Assembly (NCBI GenBank): GCA_016219285.1
Contig: JACRNJ010000003.1
Span: forward strand, 1-49,785
Source of the DNA: Deltaproteobacteria bacterium
Lineage (GTDB): Bacteria > Desulfobacterota > GWC2-55-46 > UBA9637
Direction: 5' to 3'
Length of the DNA stretch: 49,785 bases
The stretch's first letter is position 1. The number at the start of each line of letters is the position of its first letter. Positions 17,120 to 26,407 of this stretch are shown here, in pieces. Below the pieces are notes generated by a model. It was not told the DNA's origin, did no database searches, and saw nothing but the letters and a program-made list of their open reading frames with translations. Both the position numbers and the translations under genes were made by a program.

Positions 17120-18349
17120 ATGCGTGTAACGGATATTATAAGAAAATTATCCCAGCCTCCATCCTCAGAATCTTCCCAATCTAATACAGATAATCATATC
17201 GGAACACAGGAGGCCTCTTTGTCTTCATCTCCTGATGCGCAGGCTGATGTGGGTGAAACAAAAGAGGCTCCTTTTCATGAAGCAGTTACTGCGGGAGGAG
17301 ATGAAAAAATCCAGCAGACCTTGGAAGGAGAAATAACCATGCCTTTATCTGGAGAGAATTCTACGGGTAGCGGGTATTTACAGGATGAGCAAGAAAGAGA
17401 TATAATAAAACAAGGCATTGCGCAGCATGTATTGTATAAACAGTTTCAATGCCAGCCAGGAGGCAGTTTGACAGGTAATGATGCGGGGATTTTACAGATA
17501 TGGAAGGCTGTTAACGACTTTTTGCTGGACATAAGTGAAAACCGCAAGCCAGACCCTTGCCCAATTATATCAACAGCAGAAACAATCATAAATTCATTAA
17601 GAAAAAATGACGATATTATTAGGGTTTTGTTCGCCGAAAAACAGTCTAATGATATTACATCACACCTGATAGATGTATCTATTGTGGCGGCAAAGATAGG
17701 ATTTGCATTAGGATACAACAATGACAGGATGAAAGATCTTGTGATATGCGCCTTGCTGCATGATATAGGACTATTGAGGGTGTCGGAAAGCATCTTAAGA
17801 AAAAAAGAAAAATTAAAAGCAGCAGAGCTTACAGAGATAAGAAAACACCCTCAATATACATTGGAGATGTTAAGAGAAATTAATGGGATCCCCCCAATTA
17901 TCATGGAGGTGACGTATCAGATACAGGAAAGGGAAGATGGTTCGGGATACCCCCAAGGTTTAAAGGGGGATAGTATTCATGAGTATGCCAAGATAATAGG
18001 ACTTGCTGTTATTTATACGGCAATGCTTCAGCCAAGGCCGCAGAGAGAAAGAAAACCCCCATTTGAAATTATAAAAGAGATTATAGATAAAAACAAGGCG
18101 CAATTCCCTGTATATTTAATAAGAATTTTGATAGATGAATTATCTGTATTTCCAGTGGGGCTGTATGTCAAGTTAAACAGCGGCGAGATGGGCAGGATTG
18201 TCCGCAATAACAGACTGGCGCCAATGAGACCTGTGATTGAGATAATCGGAGATTCACCAAATAACAGGCAACATCAGGAGCATAGGGAATATGACCTGAT
18301 GAAAGAACATATATTACGCATAGTAGATACACTCTTTGAAATTACATAA
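17120..18349 (+). CDS. HD-GYP-type protein with partly altered metal ligands
   Basis: The 409 residues split into a low-complexity polar N-terminus (1-80), a middle helical segment, and an HD-GYP domain (about 180-360). The first His (TSHLIDVS), the HD pair (LLHDIG, H214-D215), the RKHP histidine and the DGSGYP loop (273-278) are kept. The HHE motif before GYP reads I268-Q269-E270, the usual HDIGK lysine is Leu, and the later aspartate of the ADxYxAM motif is Val. Active cyclic-di-GMP phosphodiesterases need these ligands, so this may be a receptor or weak enzyme. It sits directly between the ATPase and the export lipoprotein. Confidence 0.8.
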   Translation: MRVTDIIRKLSQPPSSESSQSNTDNHIGTQEASLSSSPDAQADVGETKEAPFHEAVTAGGDEKIQQTLEGEITMPLSGENSTGSGYLQDEQERDIIKQGIAQHVLYKQFQCQPGGSLTGNDAGILQIWKAVNDFLLDISENRKPDPCPIISTAETIINSLRKNDDIIRVLFAEKQSNDITSHLIDVSIVAAKIGFALGYNNDRMKDLVICALLHDIGLLRVSESILRKKEKLKAAELTEIRKHPQYTLEMLREINGIPPIIMEVTYQIQEREDGSGYPQGLKGDSIHEYAKIIGLAVIYTAMLQPRPQRERKPPFEIIKEIIDKNKAQFPVYLIRILIDELSVFPVGLYVKLNSGEMGRIVRNNRLAPMRPVIEIIGDSPNNRQHQEHREYDLMKEHILRIVDTLFEIT

Positions 18350-18363
18350 TTGGGGGTATATCC

Positions 18364-21165
18364 ATGGCTAAAGGTAGAAATAGAATGATATTACTTGTTA
18401 TTGGCGGAATAATTGCGCTTTTCCTAAATGGCTGCTTAAAACAGCAGCCGTTGTCTATGGAGGGGCATGGGGTGTCGCAGATAAAATCCGACCCTGTATG
18501 GTTGAGAGATTTTGGCCCTGAGCGGTCTGGACACTTCAGGTCTATGGCCATAGCAGACTTTAACAATGACGGTCAACTGGATATTGTGGGCGGAAGTTAT
18601 GAACCCGGCGCTATATTCCTCTGGTTTGGCGATGGTTTTGGAAACTGGGAAAGGATTCAACGTTTTAGAATCAGGTCTGACATCCGCTTCATATCTGCAG
18701 GAGACATAAACAATGATGGTTTCCTTGATATTATTTCATCAGGTCGCGGCGATACAAAAGGAATACAGGTATGGATAAATAATAAGGTTTTGACCAATGA
18801 AGATGGGTTTTTTAAGGCGGCTAAGAGCGTTATAGAAAAAGAACTATATGAAGGGCTGAGGCTTGCGGACATTAATAATGATGGCAATCTGGATATTATT
18901 GCCGCAAACAGCACAGATGTCAACATTGGCGGCATTCAAGTCTGGCTGGGGGATGGTAAAGGCAATTTTATTATAGAGACAGGCCCTACGCGGAAAGGCA
19001 TCTACTATGATGTTGCAGTTGGCGATATTAATAACGACGGCAAGTTAGACATAGTTGGAGCAGGCTGGGGAGAGGTTGATGGAGGGGTGAGGGTATGGCT
19101 GGGTTCCGGAGACGGCAGATGGTCGGCAATGAAAGAGATAGAAAAAGGTTCGTTCTGGGGAGTGACATTAGCGGATATAAATAGCGATGGCAATCTGGAT
19201 ATTATTGCGGCGTCAAACTTTAATGGTGTTACGGTTTTTTATGGGGATGGGAAAGGGTATTTTGCCAACAAAGAAAAACTGGCAGAAAGTGGTAGTTTCT
19301 GGCGCGTAAAGGCAGTAGATTTAAATACAGACGGATTTTTGGATATAATTGGCACATCGAATGATGGCAAGGGAATTGTGGTATGGTATCAACAAAGAAC
19401 CGGAAATGAAATTAGATGGGTTGCAAAGGATGAAGGTCTGCCAACAGATGGATTCTATTTTGATAGCGCCTTTGCTGATTTTAACCATGACGGCAGACCA
19501 GATATCGCTGCCTCAACTCATGGTGAAGGAATAAAGGTCTGGTTCAGATCTCCGGGAGAACCAATCAGGGTTAAAAAAGAGGTTGTTAAGGAGAAGGAAA
19601 TAGTTGAAAAGATTGTTGAGAAGGAGAAAATAATAGAGAAAAAGGTTCTTATGGTGCCGGTCTTTTACACTGCTGTTTTCTTTGATACAGGCAAGGCAGA
19701 CATAAGGCCTGAGTCAATAGTAATCTTAAATAGTGTTTCAGAGTTTCTTAAAAGAGTTGATGGCACGATCGTAAAACTGGAAGGATATGCTGACCCGAGG
19801 AGAATTATGACTAGCGAATTTCCAGATAATAAGATGCTTTCAATTGGGAGGGCAGGGAAAGTCACTGAGTATTTAATAAATGCAGGCATCCCAAAAGGCA
19901 GGATAGAAGAGGCTGGGTTTGGGGATAATGTTATCAAGTATAAAGGCGATGACCACGAATCAATGCAGAAAAACCGAAGGGTAGATATAACAATTATATA
20001 CAAGGGCGGCAATCCGCCGGAAAAAGAGAAAACAAATAATCCTGCTGATGAGAAAAAAAAAATTATAGAGACAACGAATAAACAACTGTCGGATGAAAAA
20101 ATTATGGAGGAGTTGCCGTATAGAGACCCTTTTGGTGAGACAGGGGATATTGTGCCTGTTGTAGACTATAAGGCTTTCAAATTAATCGGCAATGTGCCTG
20201 AATATCGCATTGGACCTAACGATATATTAGATGTTGTAATATGGGAGGGGATAAAGGAAAATCATTTTAAAGTTATGGTTTCGCCGCAGGGCACTTTATC
20301 TTTTTCTTATATAAAAGATTTTATGGTATCAGGGTTTACACAAACCGAGCTGGAAATTGAATTTATCAAGTCTTTAGAGAAATTTGTTAAAAACCCAGCG
20401 GTAAAAGTCTATGTTTCTCATAAGGAGGCACATAATGCTTCTATCTTTGGCGCTGTGAGAGACCTCGCAAGACAACCTACCGGGCCAGGCACCTATAAGA
20501 TGTATGGCAAAGAACGGCTGTCACAATTTTTATCAAGGGCAGGAGGACACCTCCCAAATGCAGACCTCACCCGTGTTCAGTTCACGAGGCAGGGTAAAAC
20601 CTATTTTGTAAATCTGTTTGATGCGATATTTAAGGCTGATTTGCGGCAGGATGTAATCATTGATTCCGGCGATGTGATTTTTATACCAAGCAAGGCAGAG
20701 ATTAAAAATAAGATATTCATTTTTGGCGAGGTAATGAGGCCAGGGCTGTTTCAATATGATGTTAGCATGTCCTTGCTTGAGGCAATAGTTCGCGCAGGAG
20801 GCCCTTCATTTTATGGCAAGGCGGATGATGTGTTTATAATCCGCGGCGATGAAACAAAACCGGAAGCAGTAAGGGTCAACATGAAGGACATTTATGTAAA
20901 GGGCGACTTCAGGAACAACATCGCGCTTCAGAATAATGATATATTGTATGTCGCCAACAATGTTTATGGAGATATAAGGGATTTTGTCAGGGCGATATCC
21001 CCCTTCCTTTCAATAACTCGTCTGCCTATGGATGTATATTCCTCAACTGCTCTGCCTAACTGGGAAGGGTTTCCGATTAGGAGAGACGCTGCTCCAACGC
21101 CAACAACTCTTATAACAGCGCCGCCTGCTTCGCCTCCTGAGGGTACTGTTTGGGAATCTAAATAA
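18364..21165 (+). CDS. Three-part lipoprotein: FG-GAP propeller, OmpA domain and Wza-like polysaccharide exporter
   Basis: This 933-residue lipoprotein has a signal peptide with lipobox LNGC (Cys24). Seven FG-GAP/VCBS units follow, each with a calcium-binding DxNxDGxxD loop (ADFNNDGQLDI to ADFNHDGRPDI, about 60-385), enough for a seven-bladed propeller. A charged K/E/V/I coiled coil (about 403-429) leads to an OmpA-type peptidoglycan-binding domain (about 431-545, with FFDTGKADIRPES and NRRVDITI). A Poly_export domain begins near 612 (YRIGPNDILDVVIWEG), with two SLBB-like segments (about 690-740 and 782-860). Wza proteins normally lack the first two parts. It should form the outer-membrane export channel, anchored to peptidoglycan. 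Confidence 0.88.
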   Translation: MAKGRNRMILLVIGGIIALFLNGCLKQQPLSMEGHGVSQIKSDPVWLRDFGPERSGHFRSMAIADFNNDGQLDIVGGSYEPGAIFLWFGDGFGNWERIQRFRIRSDIRFISAGDINNDGFLDIISSGRGDTKGIQVWINNKVLTNEDGFFKAAKSVIEKELYEGLRLADINNDGNLDIIAANSTDVNIGGIQVWLGDGKGNFIIETGPTRKGIYYDVAVGDINNDGKLDIVGAGWGEVDGGVRVWLGSGDGRWSAMKEIEKGSFWGVTLADINSDGNLDIIAASNFNGVTVFYGDGKGYFANKEKLAESGSFWRVKAVDLNTDGFLDIIGTSNDGKGIVVWYQQRTGNEIRWVAKDEGLPTDGFYFDSAFADFNHDGRPDIAASTHGEGIKVWFRSPGEPIRVKKEVVKEKEIVEKIVEKEKIIEKKVLMVPVFYTAVFFDTGKADIRPESIVILNSVSEFLKRVDGTIVKLEGYADPRRIMTSEFPDNKMLSIGRAGKVTEYLINAGIPKGRIEEAGFGDNVIKYKGDDHESMQKNRRVDITIIYKGGNPPEKEKTNNPADEKKKIIETTNKQLSDEKIMEELPYRDPFGETGDIVPVVDYKAFKLIGNVPEYRIGPNDILDVVIWEGIKENHFKVMVSPQGTLSFSYIKDFMVSGFTQTELEIEFIKSLEKFVKNPAVKVYVSHKEAHNASIFGAVRDLARQPTGPGTYKMYGKERLSQFLSRAGGHLPNADLTRVQFTRQGKTYFVNLFDAIFKADLRQDVIIDSGDVIFIPSKAEIKNKIFIFGEVMRPGLFQYDVSMSLLEAIVRAGGPSFYGKADDVFIIRGDETKPEAVRVNMKDIYVKGDFRNNIALQNNDILYVANNVYGDIRDFVRAISPFLSITRLPMDVYSSTALPNWEGFPIRRDAAPTPTTLITAPPASPPEGTVWESK

Positions 21166-21182
21166 GGAGAGGAGATACAAGG

Positions 21183-23282
21183 ATGGCTGATTATACAATT
21201 AAAGATGTAAGAGATATAACACGCAGGAGAAGAAAGACTATTGTTATTGTGAGCGTAGTTTCTGCTCTTTTATTATTTAGCATCATACTTTTTTCGAAGC
21301 CAGAGCCTATCTATGAAGCAGAAGCGGCTATTAAGGTTGAAAAGGTTACGACAGTTGGTGAACTCCTTACAGGTGTAACCAAGATGGGAGACCCTGCTAT
21401 AACAGCGATAGCAATGATAAGGAGTTTCCATGTGCTTGAGGCTGTTGCAAAGCAGGCAGGAATGATACCACCTAACATAAAGACTGAAGATGTGCTTGAA
21501 TCTCCACAATACATGGCTGTCATAAAGGATATGGAAAACAAGATACTCCCCGGAAAAGATCCAAGGGGGGGTAACATTATTATAATAAAGACTCAACATA
21601 CTGTGCCTGCAACGGCAAAGAAATTGGTTAGTCTTGTGGCAGAATCGTATAGAAAGGTTGCATTTCAGGAAAGGAATAAGAATGTTATAGAAGAGATGAA
21701 GATTGTTGCGAATAAACTGGCTGAAGCAGAAGTAAATATGACGAAGTCAAGGGAAAAACTGAACTCTTACAGGAAGAGCCTGGAATTAACTACAATTACA
21801 GATGAACATAGGGTTATTCTTGACAGATATATTGATAGAAAAAGGAGGGTGGATGACCTGCGTTTTAGGATTGCCAGGATTAACGAGGATATAAAGATAC
21901 TGAAAAGCGGGCTTACACTTAACGATGCAAAGAATTGGATATATACCCCCACCGGTGAAAATGTCGGTATCATCTTTGCTCTCAACAGCACATTGAAGGA
22001 CTTGAAAATAAAGGAAGACTCTTTACTAACCCATTATACCCCTTTACACCCAGAAGTAATTGCCGTCAGAGAACAAAAAAGTGGTATAGTAAGGCTGATG
22101 ATTACAGACCTTGAGGCAGAGATGGAACAACATGAAGAGGAGATGAGGGTAATAGAAGATGATATGAAATTAACTTATGACAAGTTAAAGGCAATACCTG
22201 ATGCAGGAAAGATGTACAGCATACTTGAAAAGGATGTGTCAGCAAATGAAGAACTTTACAATAAGATACTCCTGAAGCAGCAGGAGGTAACCGTAAAAAA
22301 GGCAGAGATGGCAGAAGAGGTTAGTATGGTCAGCTATCCTGTTGATCCTAAAGTTCCCATAAACAGGGTGACCTTTATAGGAAATGCAATTGTAAGTTTT
22401 TTCTTTGCTGTGATTATCGGATTCATTGGCGGCTTTATCCATGAAGCTGTTGACACAGTACCTCACAAAATGGAGAGCCTTGCAGAAATGTTCGGGATCC
22501 CTCTCTTAACTACTATCTCGGATTGGAATAAGCCGGAGATGTTTAAACTTGTGAGAAATAAATATCCTGATATTTCCGATAAGGATACAATGAGATACCT
22601 GTCGCTATCTTCACATTTTCTGTCAGATTCCGCTGTTGTCGAGGAGTACAGGGCTGTAGTGCCTAATCTTTTGCTAATGGCAAAAGAGAGTGATATTAAG
22701 GCGCTGGCAATTCTAAGCGCTTCAGGAGGGGAAGGCGCCACTATTTTTGCCGCAAATCTTGCTGTCTCACTCGCTCAGGCAGGCAGGACAGTAGCGCTGG
22801 TTGACGCAAACATTAGATCCCCTGGTATTCATGAGTTGTTCGGCATTAAAAACAAGCCTGGATTAACTGATATACTCATGGGCAACTATGAGTGGGAAAA
22901 TGTCATCAGGAAAATTACTGACCTTATGTTAGGTGAGATACAGCCAAGTCACCTGCTTTCGCCAGCCGGTCTTGATAGTCTATATATCCTCACAAGCGGC
23001 GAAAAAGTAGAAAATCCTTCTAATTTTATAAATTCCAAGAAAATGGAAACAACAATTGAGATGTTAAGGAACTCCTTTGATTTCGTTATAATTGATACTT
23101 CCCCTGCGCTGCAATCTTCAGAGACATCCATACTTGCAAGAAAGGTGGATGCAGCAATACTCCTGACCGAGTACGAGAAACTGCCAAGGTTTACACTGCT
23201 AAAATTCAGGACACATATGCAGGATATGAAGGTGAAACTGGCAGGTTTGGTTCTAAACAAAAGTAAAAAAACAGAGGTATAA
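21183..23282 (+). CDS. Wzz/Wzc-like chain-length protein with degenerate BY-kinase domain
   Basis: The 699-residue protein has two transmembrane helices (about 20-38 and 398-420) flanking a long periplasmic coiled-coil Wzz region. A cytoplasmic BY-kinase-like domain starts near residue 500. Walker A reads SASGGEGAT, with Ala519 where a lysine is required. Walker A' is VDANIR, with Asn543 in place of the second Asp. Walker B is intact as FVIIDTSP. The tail ends NKSKKTEV without a tyrosine cluster. It can therefore still act as copolymerase/chain-length regulator and Wza partner, but probably not as an autokinase. It lies 17 bases after the Wza-like gene. Confidence 0.85.
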   Translation: MADYTIKDVRDITRRRRKTIVIVSVVSALLLFSIILFSKPEPIYEAEAAIKVEKVTTVGELLTGVTKMGDPAITAIAMIRSFHVLEAVAKQAGMIPPNIKTEDVLESPQYMAVIKDMENKILPGKDPRGGNIIIIKTQHTVPATAKKLVSLVAESYRKVAFQERNKNVIEEMKIVANKLAEAEVNMTKSREKLNSYRKSLELTTITDEHRVILDRYIDRKRRVDDLRFRIARINEDIKILKSGLTLNDAKNWIYTPTGENVGIIFALNSTLKDLKIKEDSLLTHYTPLHPEVIAVREQKSGIVRLMITDLEAEMEQHEEEMRVIEDDMKLTYDKLKAIPDAGKMYSILEKDVSANEELYNKILLKQQEVTVKKAEMAEEVSMVSYPVDPKVPINRVTFIGNAIVSFFFAVIIGFIGGFIHEAVDTVPHKMESLAEMFGIPLLTTISDWNKPEMFKLVRNKYPDISDKDTMRYLSLSSHFLSDSAVVEEYRAVVPNLLLMAKESDIKALAILSASGGEGATIFAANLAVSLAQAGRTVALVDANIRSPGIHELFGIKNKPGLTDILMGNYEWENVIRKITDLMLGEIQPSHLLSPAGLDSLYILTSGEKVENPSNFINSKKMETTIEMLRNSFDFVIIDTSPALQSSETSILARKVDAAILLTEYEKLPRFTLLKFRTHMQDMKVKLAGLVLNKSKKTEV

Positions 23283-23293
23283 CTTCTAGACCT

Positions 23294-24655
23294 ATGGGAG
23301 AACAGATACTCAATTACGTCGGCTTTATAGTACTGCTGTTTGTTATAGCTGTCTCGCTCTTCAAGCCTGTCTTTGCGCTTTACCTGCTCCCCTATGCTTT
23401 CTCTCTTTCTCCTGAAATAATAGTTTCACAGACTGCTGCAAGGGAAGTCACGATAAGGATTGAAGACCTGTTAACTGTCACCCTGCTTTTAAAGATTTTC
23501 TTTGATTTTCTTATCAGCAAATCCTTCCCATTGGAAAGATTTAGAAAAAATCAGTTTTTCCTGCCCATGTTTCTATATTCATTTGTGTTGATAATAGCAA
23601 CTACCCTGGGTATGGCACAAGGTTATGTTTCTCCTGCATCCGGCTTTTTCTTTGTTACTAAGCTGATACAGTTCTTTCTCTTCTTTTTTATGTTCTTATA
23701 CTATATCAGCGACAAGAAGGATATAAAGGTAATTTTAAATAGCGCACTGCTCACAATGGGTATTGTTACTATTATAGGCATTATTCAGATACCTACTTTT
23801 GCGAGGACAACCATGCCCTTTGAGGGTGAAAGCTATGAGCCAAATACATTTGGGGGATATTATGTCTTGCTCGGCTCTGTTGTTGCAGGGCTCTATACCC
23901 ATGAGCCTAAAGGCAGAAAAAAGGTGATATATGCCTTGCTGCTTGCTGCTGCTGTAATGCCGTTTATCTATACACTGTCGAGAAGTTCATGGATTGCCGC
24001 CGGGTTTGCGTTAATAACCTTTCTTTTATTGACAAAAGGATTGCAGAGAAAGGTAGTCATATTTATGGTACTGCTTCTTCTTGTCCTTTCCATCCCGTTT
24101 ATGCCAGGCGCTATAAGAGAAAGAGCAGAATTCTGGAAGGCTGAGGAAGGGTTTGGGCGAACAGAGACGATCGGGGGAACAAAATTTGACGCTTCAACAT
24201 CTGAAAGGATTACCAGATATAGGGAGATGGTGGATATATTTATTGAAAGTCCTGTGTTAGGCAGGGGTATGACGGGCGCTGGTTTTATTGATGGACAATA
24301 TATTCGTGTAATCAATGAGACAGGGATAGTCGGAGTTTTTGCATTTTCCTATCTTTTCTACGCTATTTTGAAGTATTTGTACTCTTCATATAAGAATACC
24401 GTGGATCCATTTGTAAGGTCCCTTTCACTAGGTCTCTTTTGTGCTACCATCGGTTTGCTTATCCACTCTCTTGGCGCTTCTACATTTTTGCTAGTAAGGG
24501 TTACGGAACCATACATGATGTTTCTGGCGTTGTTGGTAGGTTATGACAGGATGACTGAAGGAGAGGAAAAGGTCGAGTCACATACAGTAAATCAGATATA
24601 TATATATCCATATTTAATAACAGCGCCTGTTAAAAGCAGGGCTGAACGGACATAG
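23294..24655 (+). CDS. O-antigen ligase/polymerase-like membrane protein (Wzy_C family)
   Basis: This 453-residue polytopic protein has about eleven hydrophobic helices and one large loop (about residues 270-340). The loop carries FDASTSERITRYREMVDIFIESPVLGRGMTGAG, the usual Wzy_C/WaaL arrangement with an arginine and a G-x-G near the following helix. Such proteins polymerise or ligate lipid-linked glycan repeats on the periplasmic side. It is preceded by the Wzz/Wzc-like gene (11-base gap) and followed directly by WbqC, whose ATG adjoins its TAG. Whether it is a polymerase or a ligase cannot be told from the sequence. Confidence 0.85.
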   Translation: MGEQILNYVGFIVLLFVIAVSLFKPVFALYLLPYAFSLSPEIIVSQTAAREVTIRIEDLLTVTLLLKIFFDFLISKSFPLERFRKNQFFLPMFLYSFVLIIATTLGMAQGYVSPASGFFFVTKLIQFFLFFFMFLYYISDKKDIKVILNSALLTMGIVTIIGIIQIPTFARTTMPFEGESYEPNTFGGYYVLLGSVVAGLYTHEPKGRKKVIYALLLAAAVMPFIYTLSRSSWIAAGFALITFLLLTKGLQRKVVIFMVLLLLVLSIPFMPGAIRERAEFWKAEEGFGRTETIGGTKFDASTSERITRYREMVDIFIESPVLGRGMTGAGFIDGQYIRVINETGIVGVFAFSYLFYAILKYLYSSYKNTVDPFVRSLSLGLFCATIGLLIHSLGASTFLLVRVTEPYMMFLALLVGYDRMTEGEEKVESHTVNQIYIYPYLITAPVKSRAERT

Positions 24656-25357
24656 ATGAGAATCGCTATTCATCAACCTCAGTTTATGCCATGGCTCGGT
24701 TATTTTGACAAGATGGACAAGGTTGATGTCTTTGTCCTTCTGGACAATGTCCAGTTCAAAAAGAATGAGTTCCAGAACAGGAATAAAATCAAGACAGCCA
24801 ATAACTGGATATGGTTTACAGTCCCTGTCAATTTCAGTTTTGGCGATACAATCAGCGGTATAAGGATAGACAACAGACACGACTGGCAGAAGAAACACCT
24901 GCATGCCATTCAGACCAATTATGGGAAGGCGCCGTTTTTTAAGGAGCATCAACCCGCGCTTGAGGAATTATATAAGAATGAATATACCCTTTTATCGCCG
25001 CTGAATGTCTATACAATCAATCTTATAAAAACCCTCTTTTCTATAGAGACAAAGATTGTAATGGCGAGCTCTATTCCTAACTTAAGCCAAGACCCTACTG
25101 AAAGGCTGCTTGATATTTGCAGATATTTTAATGCAGATACCTATCTGGCAGGTGCCGGCGGCAAGGGTTATATGGAATGCGAGAGGTTTAAAAACGCAGG
25201 CATTAAACTGCTGTTTCAACACTTTGTCCATCCGGAATACAAACAACTTTACGGCGCCTTTGAACCCTTTATGTCTGCAATTGATTTTATTTTTAATGCA
25301 GGGAATAACTTTGACTTAGTAAGGGGATTGAACAAAAAATTGGAGGAGTGTTATTGA
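24656..25357 (+). CDS. WbqC-family protein
   Basis: This 233-residue protein opens with IAIHQPQFMPWLGYFDKM, then VLLDNVQFKKNEFQNRNKI and WFTVPV, all hallmark segments of WbqC. The family occurs in O-antigen and capsule clusters and in amino-sugar modification loci. It resembles N-acyl transfer enzymes, but its chemistry is not settled. The ATG abuts the preceding stop codon, and the next gene overlaps the end, so it is firmly within the operon. Pairing with a DegT aminotransferase suggests that it acts on an aminosugar product. Confidence 0.9.
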   Translation: MRIAIHQPQFMPWLGYFDKMDKVDVFVLLDNVQFKKNEFQNRNKIKTANNWIWFTVPVNFSFGDTISGIRIDNRHDWQKKHLHAIQTNYGKAPFFKEHQPALEELYKNEYTLLSPLNVYTINLIKTLFSIETKIVMASSIPNLSQDPTERLLDICRYFNADTYLAGAGGKGYMECERFKNAGIKLLFQHFVHPEYKQLYGAFEPFMSAIDFIFNAGNNFDLVRGLNKKLEECY

Positions 25358-26400
25358 TACCCCATTCCCTTCCCACATTAGGCAGAGAAGAATTATCCGC
25401 TGTCTCTGAAGTCATTTCATCAGGCTGTATTGCTCAGGGTAAAAAGGTTGAAGAATTTGAGCGGCAGTTTTCCCAATTCATAGGATTAAGAAGAACTGCG
25501 GCAGTTAATTCAGGCACATCAGCATTGCACCTCGCTCTTATTGCGCTTGACGTTAAAGCCGGAGATGAAGTTGTAGTGCCTGATATTGTATGCACTGCGT
25601 TGTTAAATGCTATTAATTATATCGGCGCAACTCCTGTTATAGCAGATATTAACGGAGACGACTATAACCTGAGCTATAATGATGTGAAAAGGCGCTCCAC
25701 GAAAAAGACGAAGGCAATTATCCTGCCTCATATGTTTGGAACACCGTCCCGCGAGACAGAGAGATTTAAAGATATGGGCATCCCTGTTATAGAAGACTGT
25801 GCGCAGTCGGTAGGGGGAAAAATCAGAGGGCGCAATGCTGGAACAATAGGCGACATAAGTATATTTTCCTTTTATGCCACAAAGGTTTTTACAACAGGCG
25901 AAGGGGGGATGCTCGCAAGTGATTCTGATGACCTCATAGACAAGGTTGTTAACCTGAGAGAGTATGATAATAAAGATGATTACACGACAAGATATAATTA
26001 CAAGATGACGGATATACAGGGGGCTATGGGCATTGAACAACTCAAGAAACTTCCTGAATTTATCTCAAAGAGGAGAAGGATAGCAGAGTATTATCACATG
26101 GTGTTAAATGACCTGCCTGTAAAACTGCCTATGTTTTCATCTGAAGTAGAAGGTATCTATTATAGGTATGTCATATGTTCTGACCTGGCGCAGGAACTCA
26201 TTGGCTTTCTTCGCAGCAATGGAATTGGAGCTGCCAAACCTGTCTTCAAGCAGCTCCATAAGTTTGCAGGACTCCAAAAAGGAAACTATCCGGTTGCTGA
26301 TAATGTATGGAGGGACTCGGTATCACTGCCGATTTATCCCAAATTGTCAGATGCAGAGGTTGAAGAGATAGCCAAATCTACAAGATTTTTTTTTAGATGA
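25354..26400 (+). CDS. DegT/DnrJ/EryC1/StrS-family aminotransferase, canonical copy
   Basis: This fold-type I PLP aminotransferase has SGCIAQGKKVEEFE, NSGTSALHLALIAL at the cofactor phosphate site, EDCAQSVGG, and FYATKVFTTGEGGM with the PLP lysine. It should convert an NDP-keto-sugar to an amino sugar with glutamate as donor. A TTG start at 25354 has GGAGG seven bases upstream (25342-25346) and overlaps the WbqC stop; the GTG at 25348 is too close to that site. The gene ends the long + strand run, convergent with the cassette at 26408. Confidence 0.9.
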   Translation: MIPHSLPTLGREELSAVSEVISSGCIAQGKKVEEFERQFSQFIGLRRTAAVNSGTSALHLALIALDVKAGDEVVVPDIVCTALLNAINYIGATPVIADINGDDYNLSYNDVKRRSTKKTKAIILPHMFGTPSRETERFKDMGIPVIEDCAQSVGGKIRGRNAGTIGDISIFSFYATKVFTTGEGGMLASDSDDLIDKVVNLREYDNKDDYTTRYNYKMTDIQGAMGIEQLKKLPEFISKRRRIAEYYHMVLNDLPVKLPMFSSEVEGIYYRYVICSDLAQELIGFLRSNGIGAAKPVFKQLHKFAGLQKGNYPVADNVWRDSVSLPIYPKLSDAEVEEIAKSTRFFFR

Positions 26401-26407
26401 TTTACCG

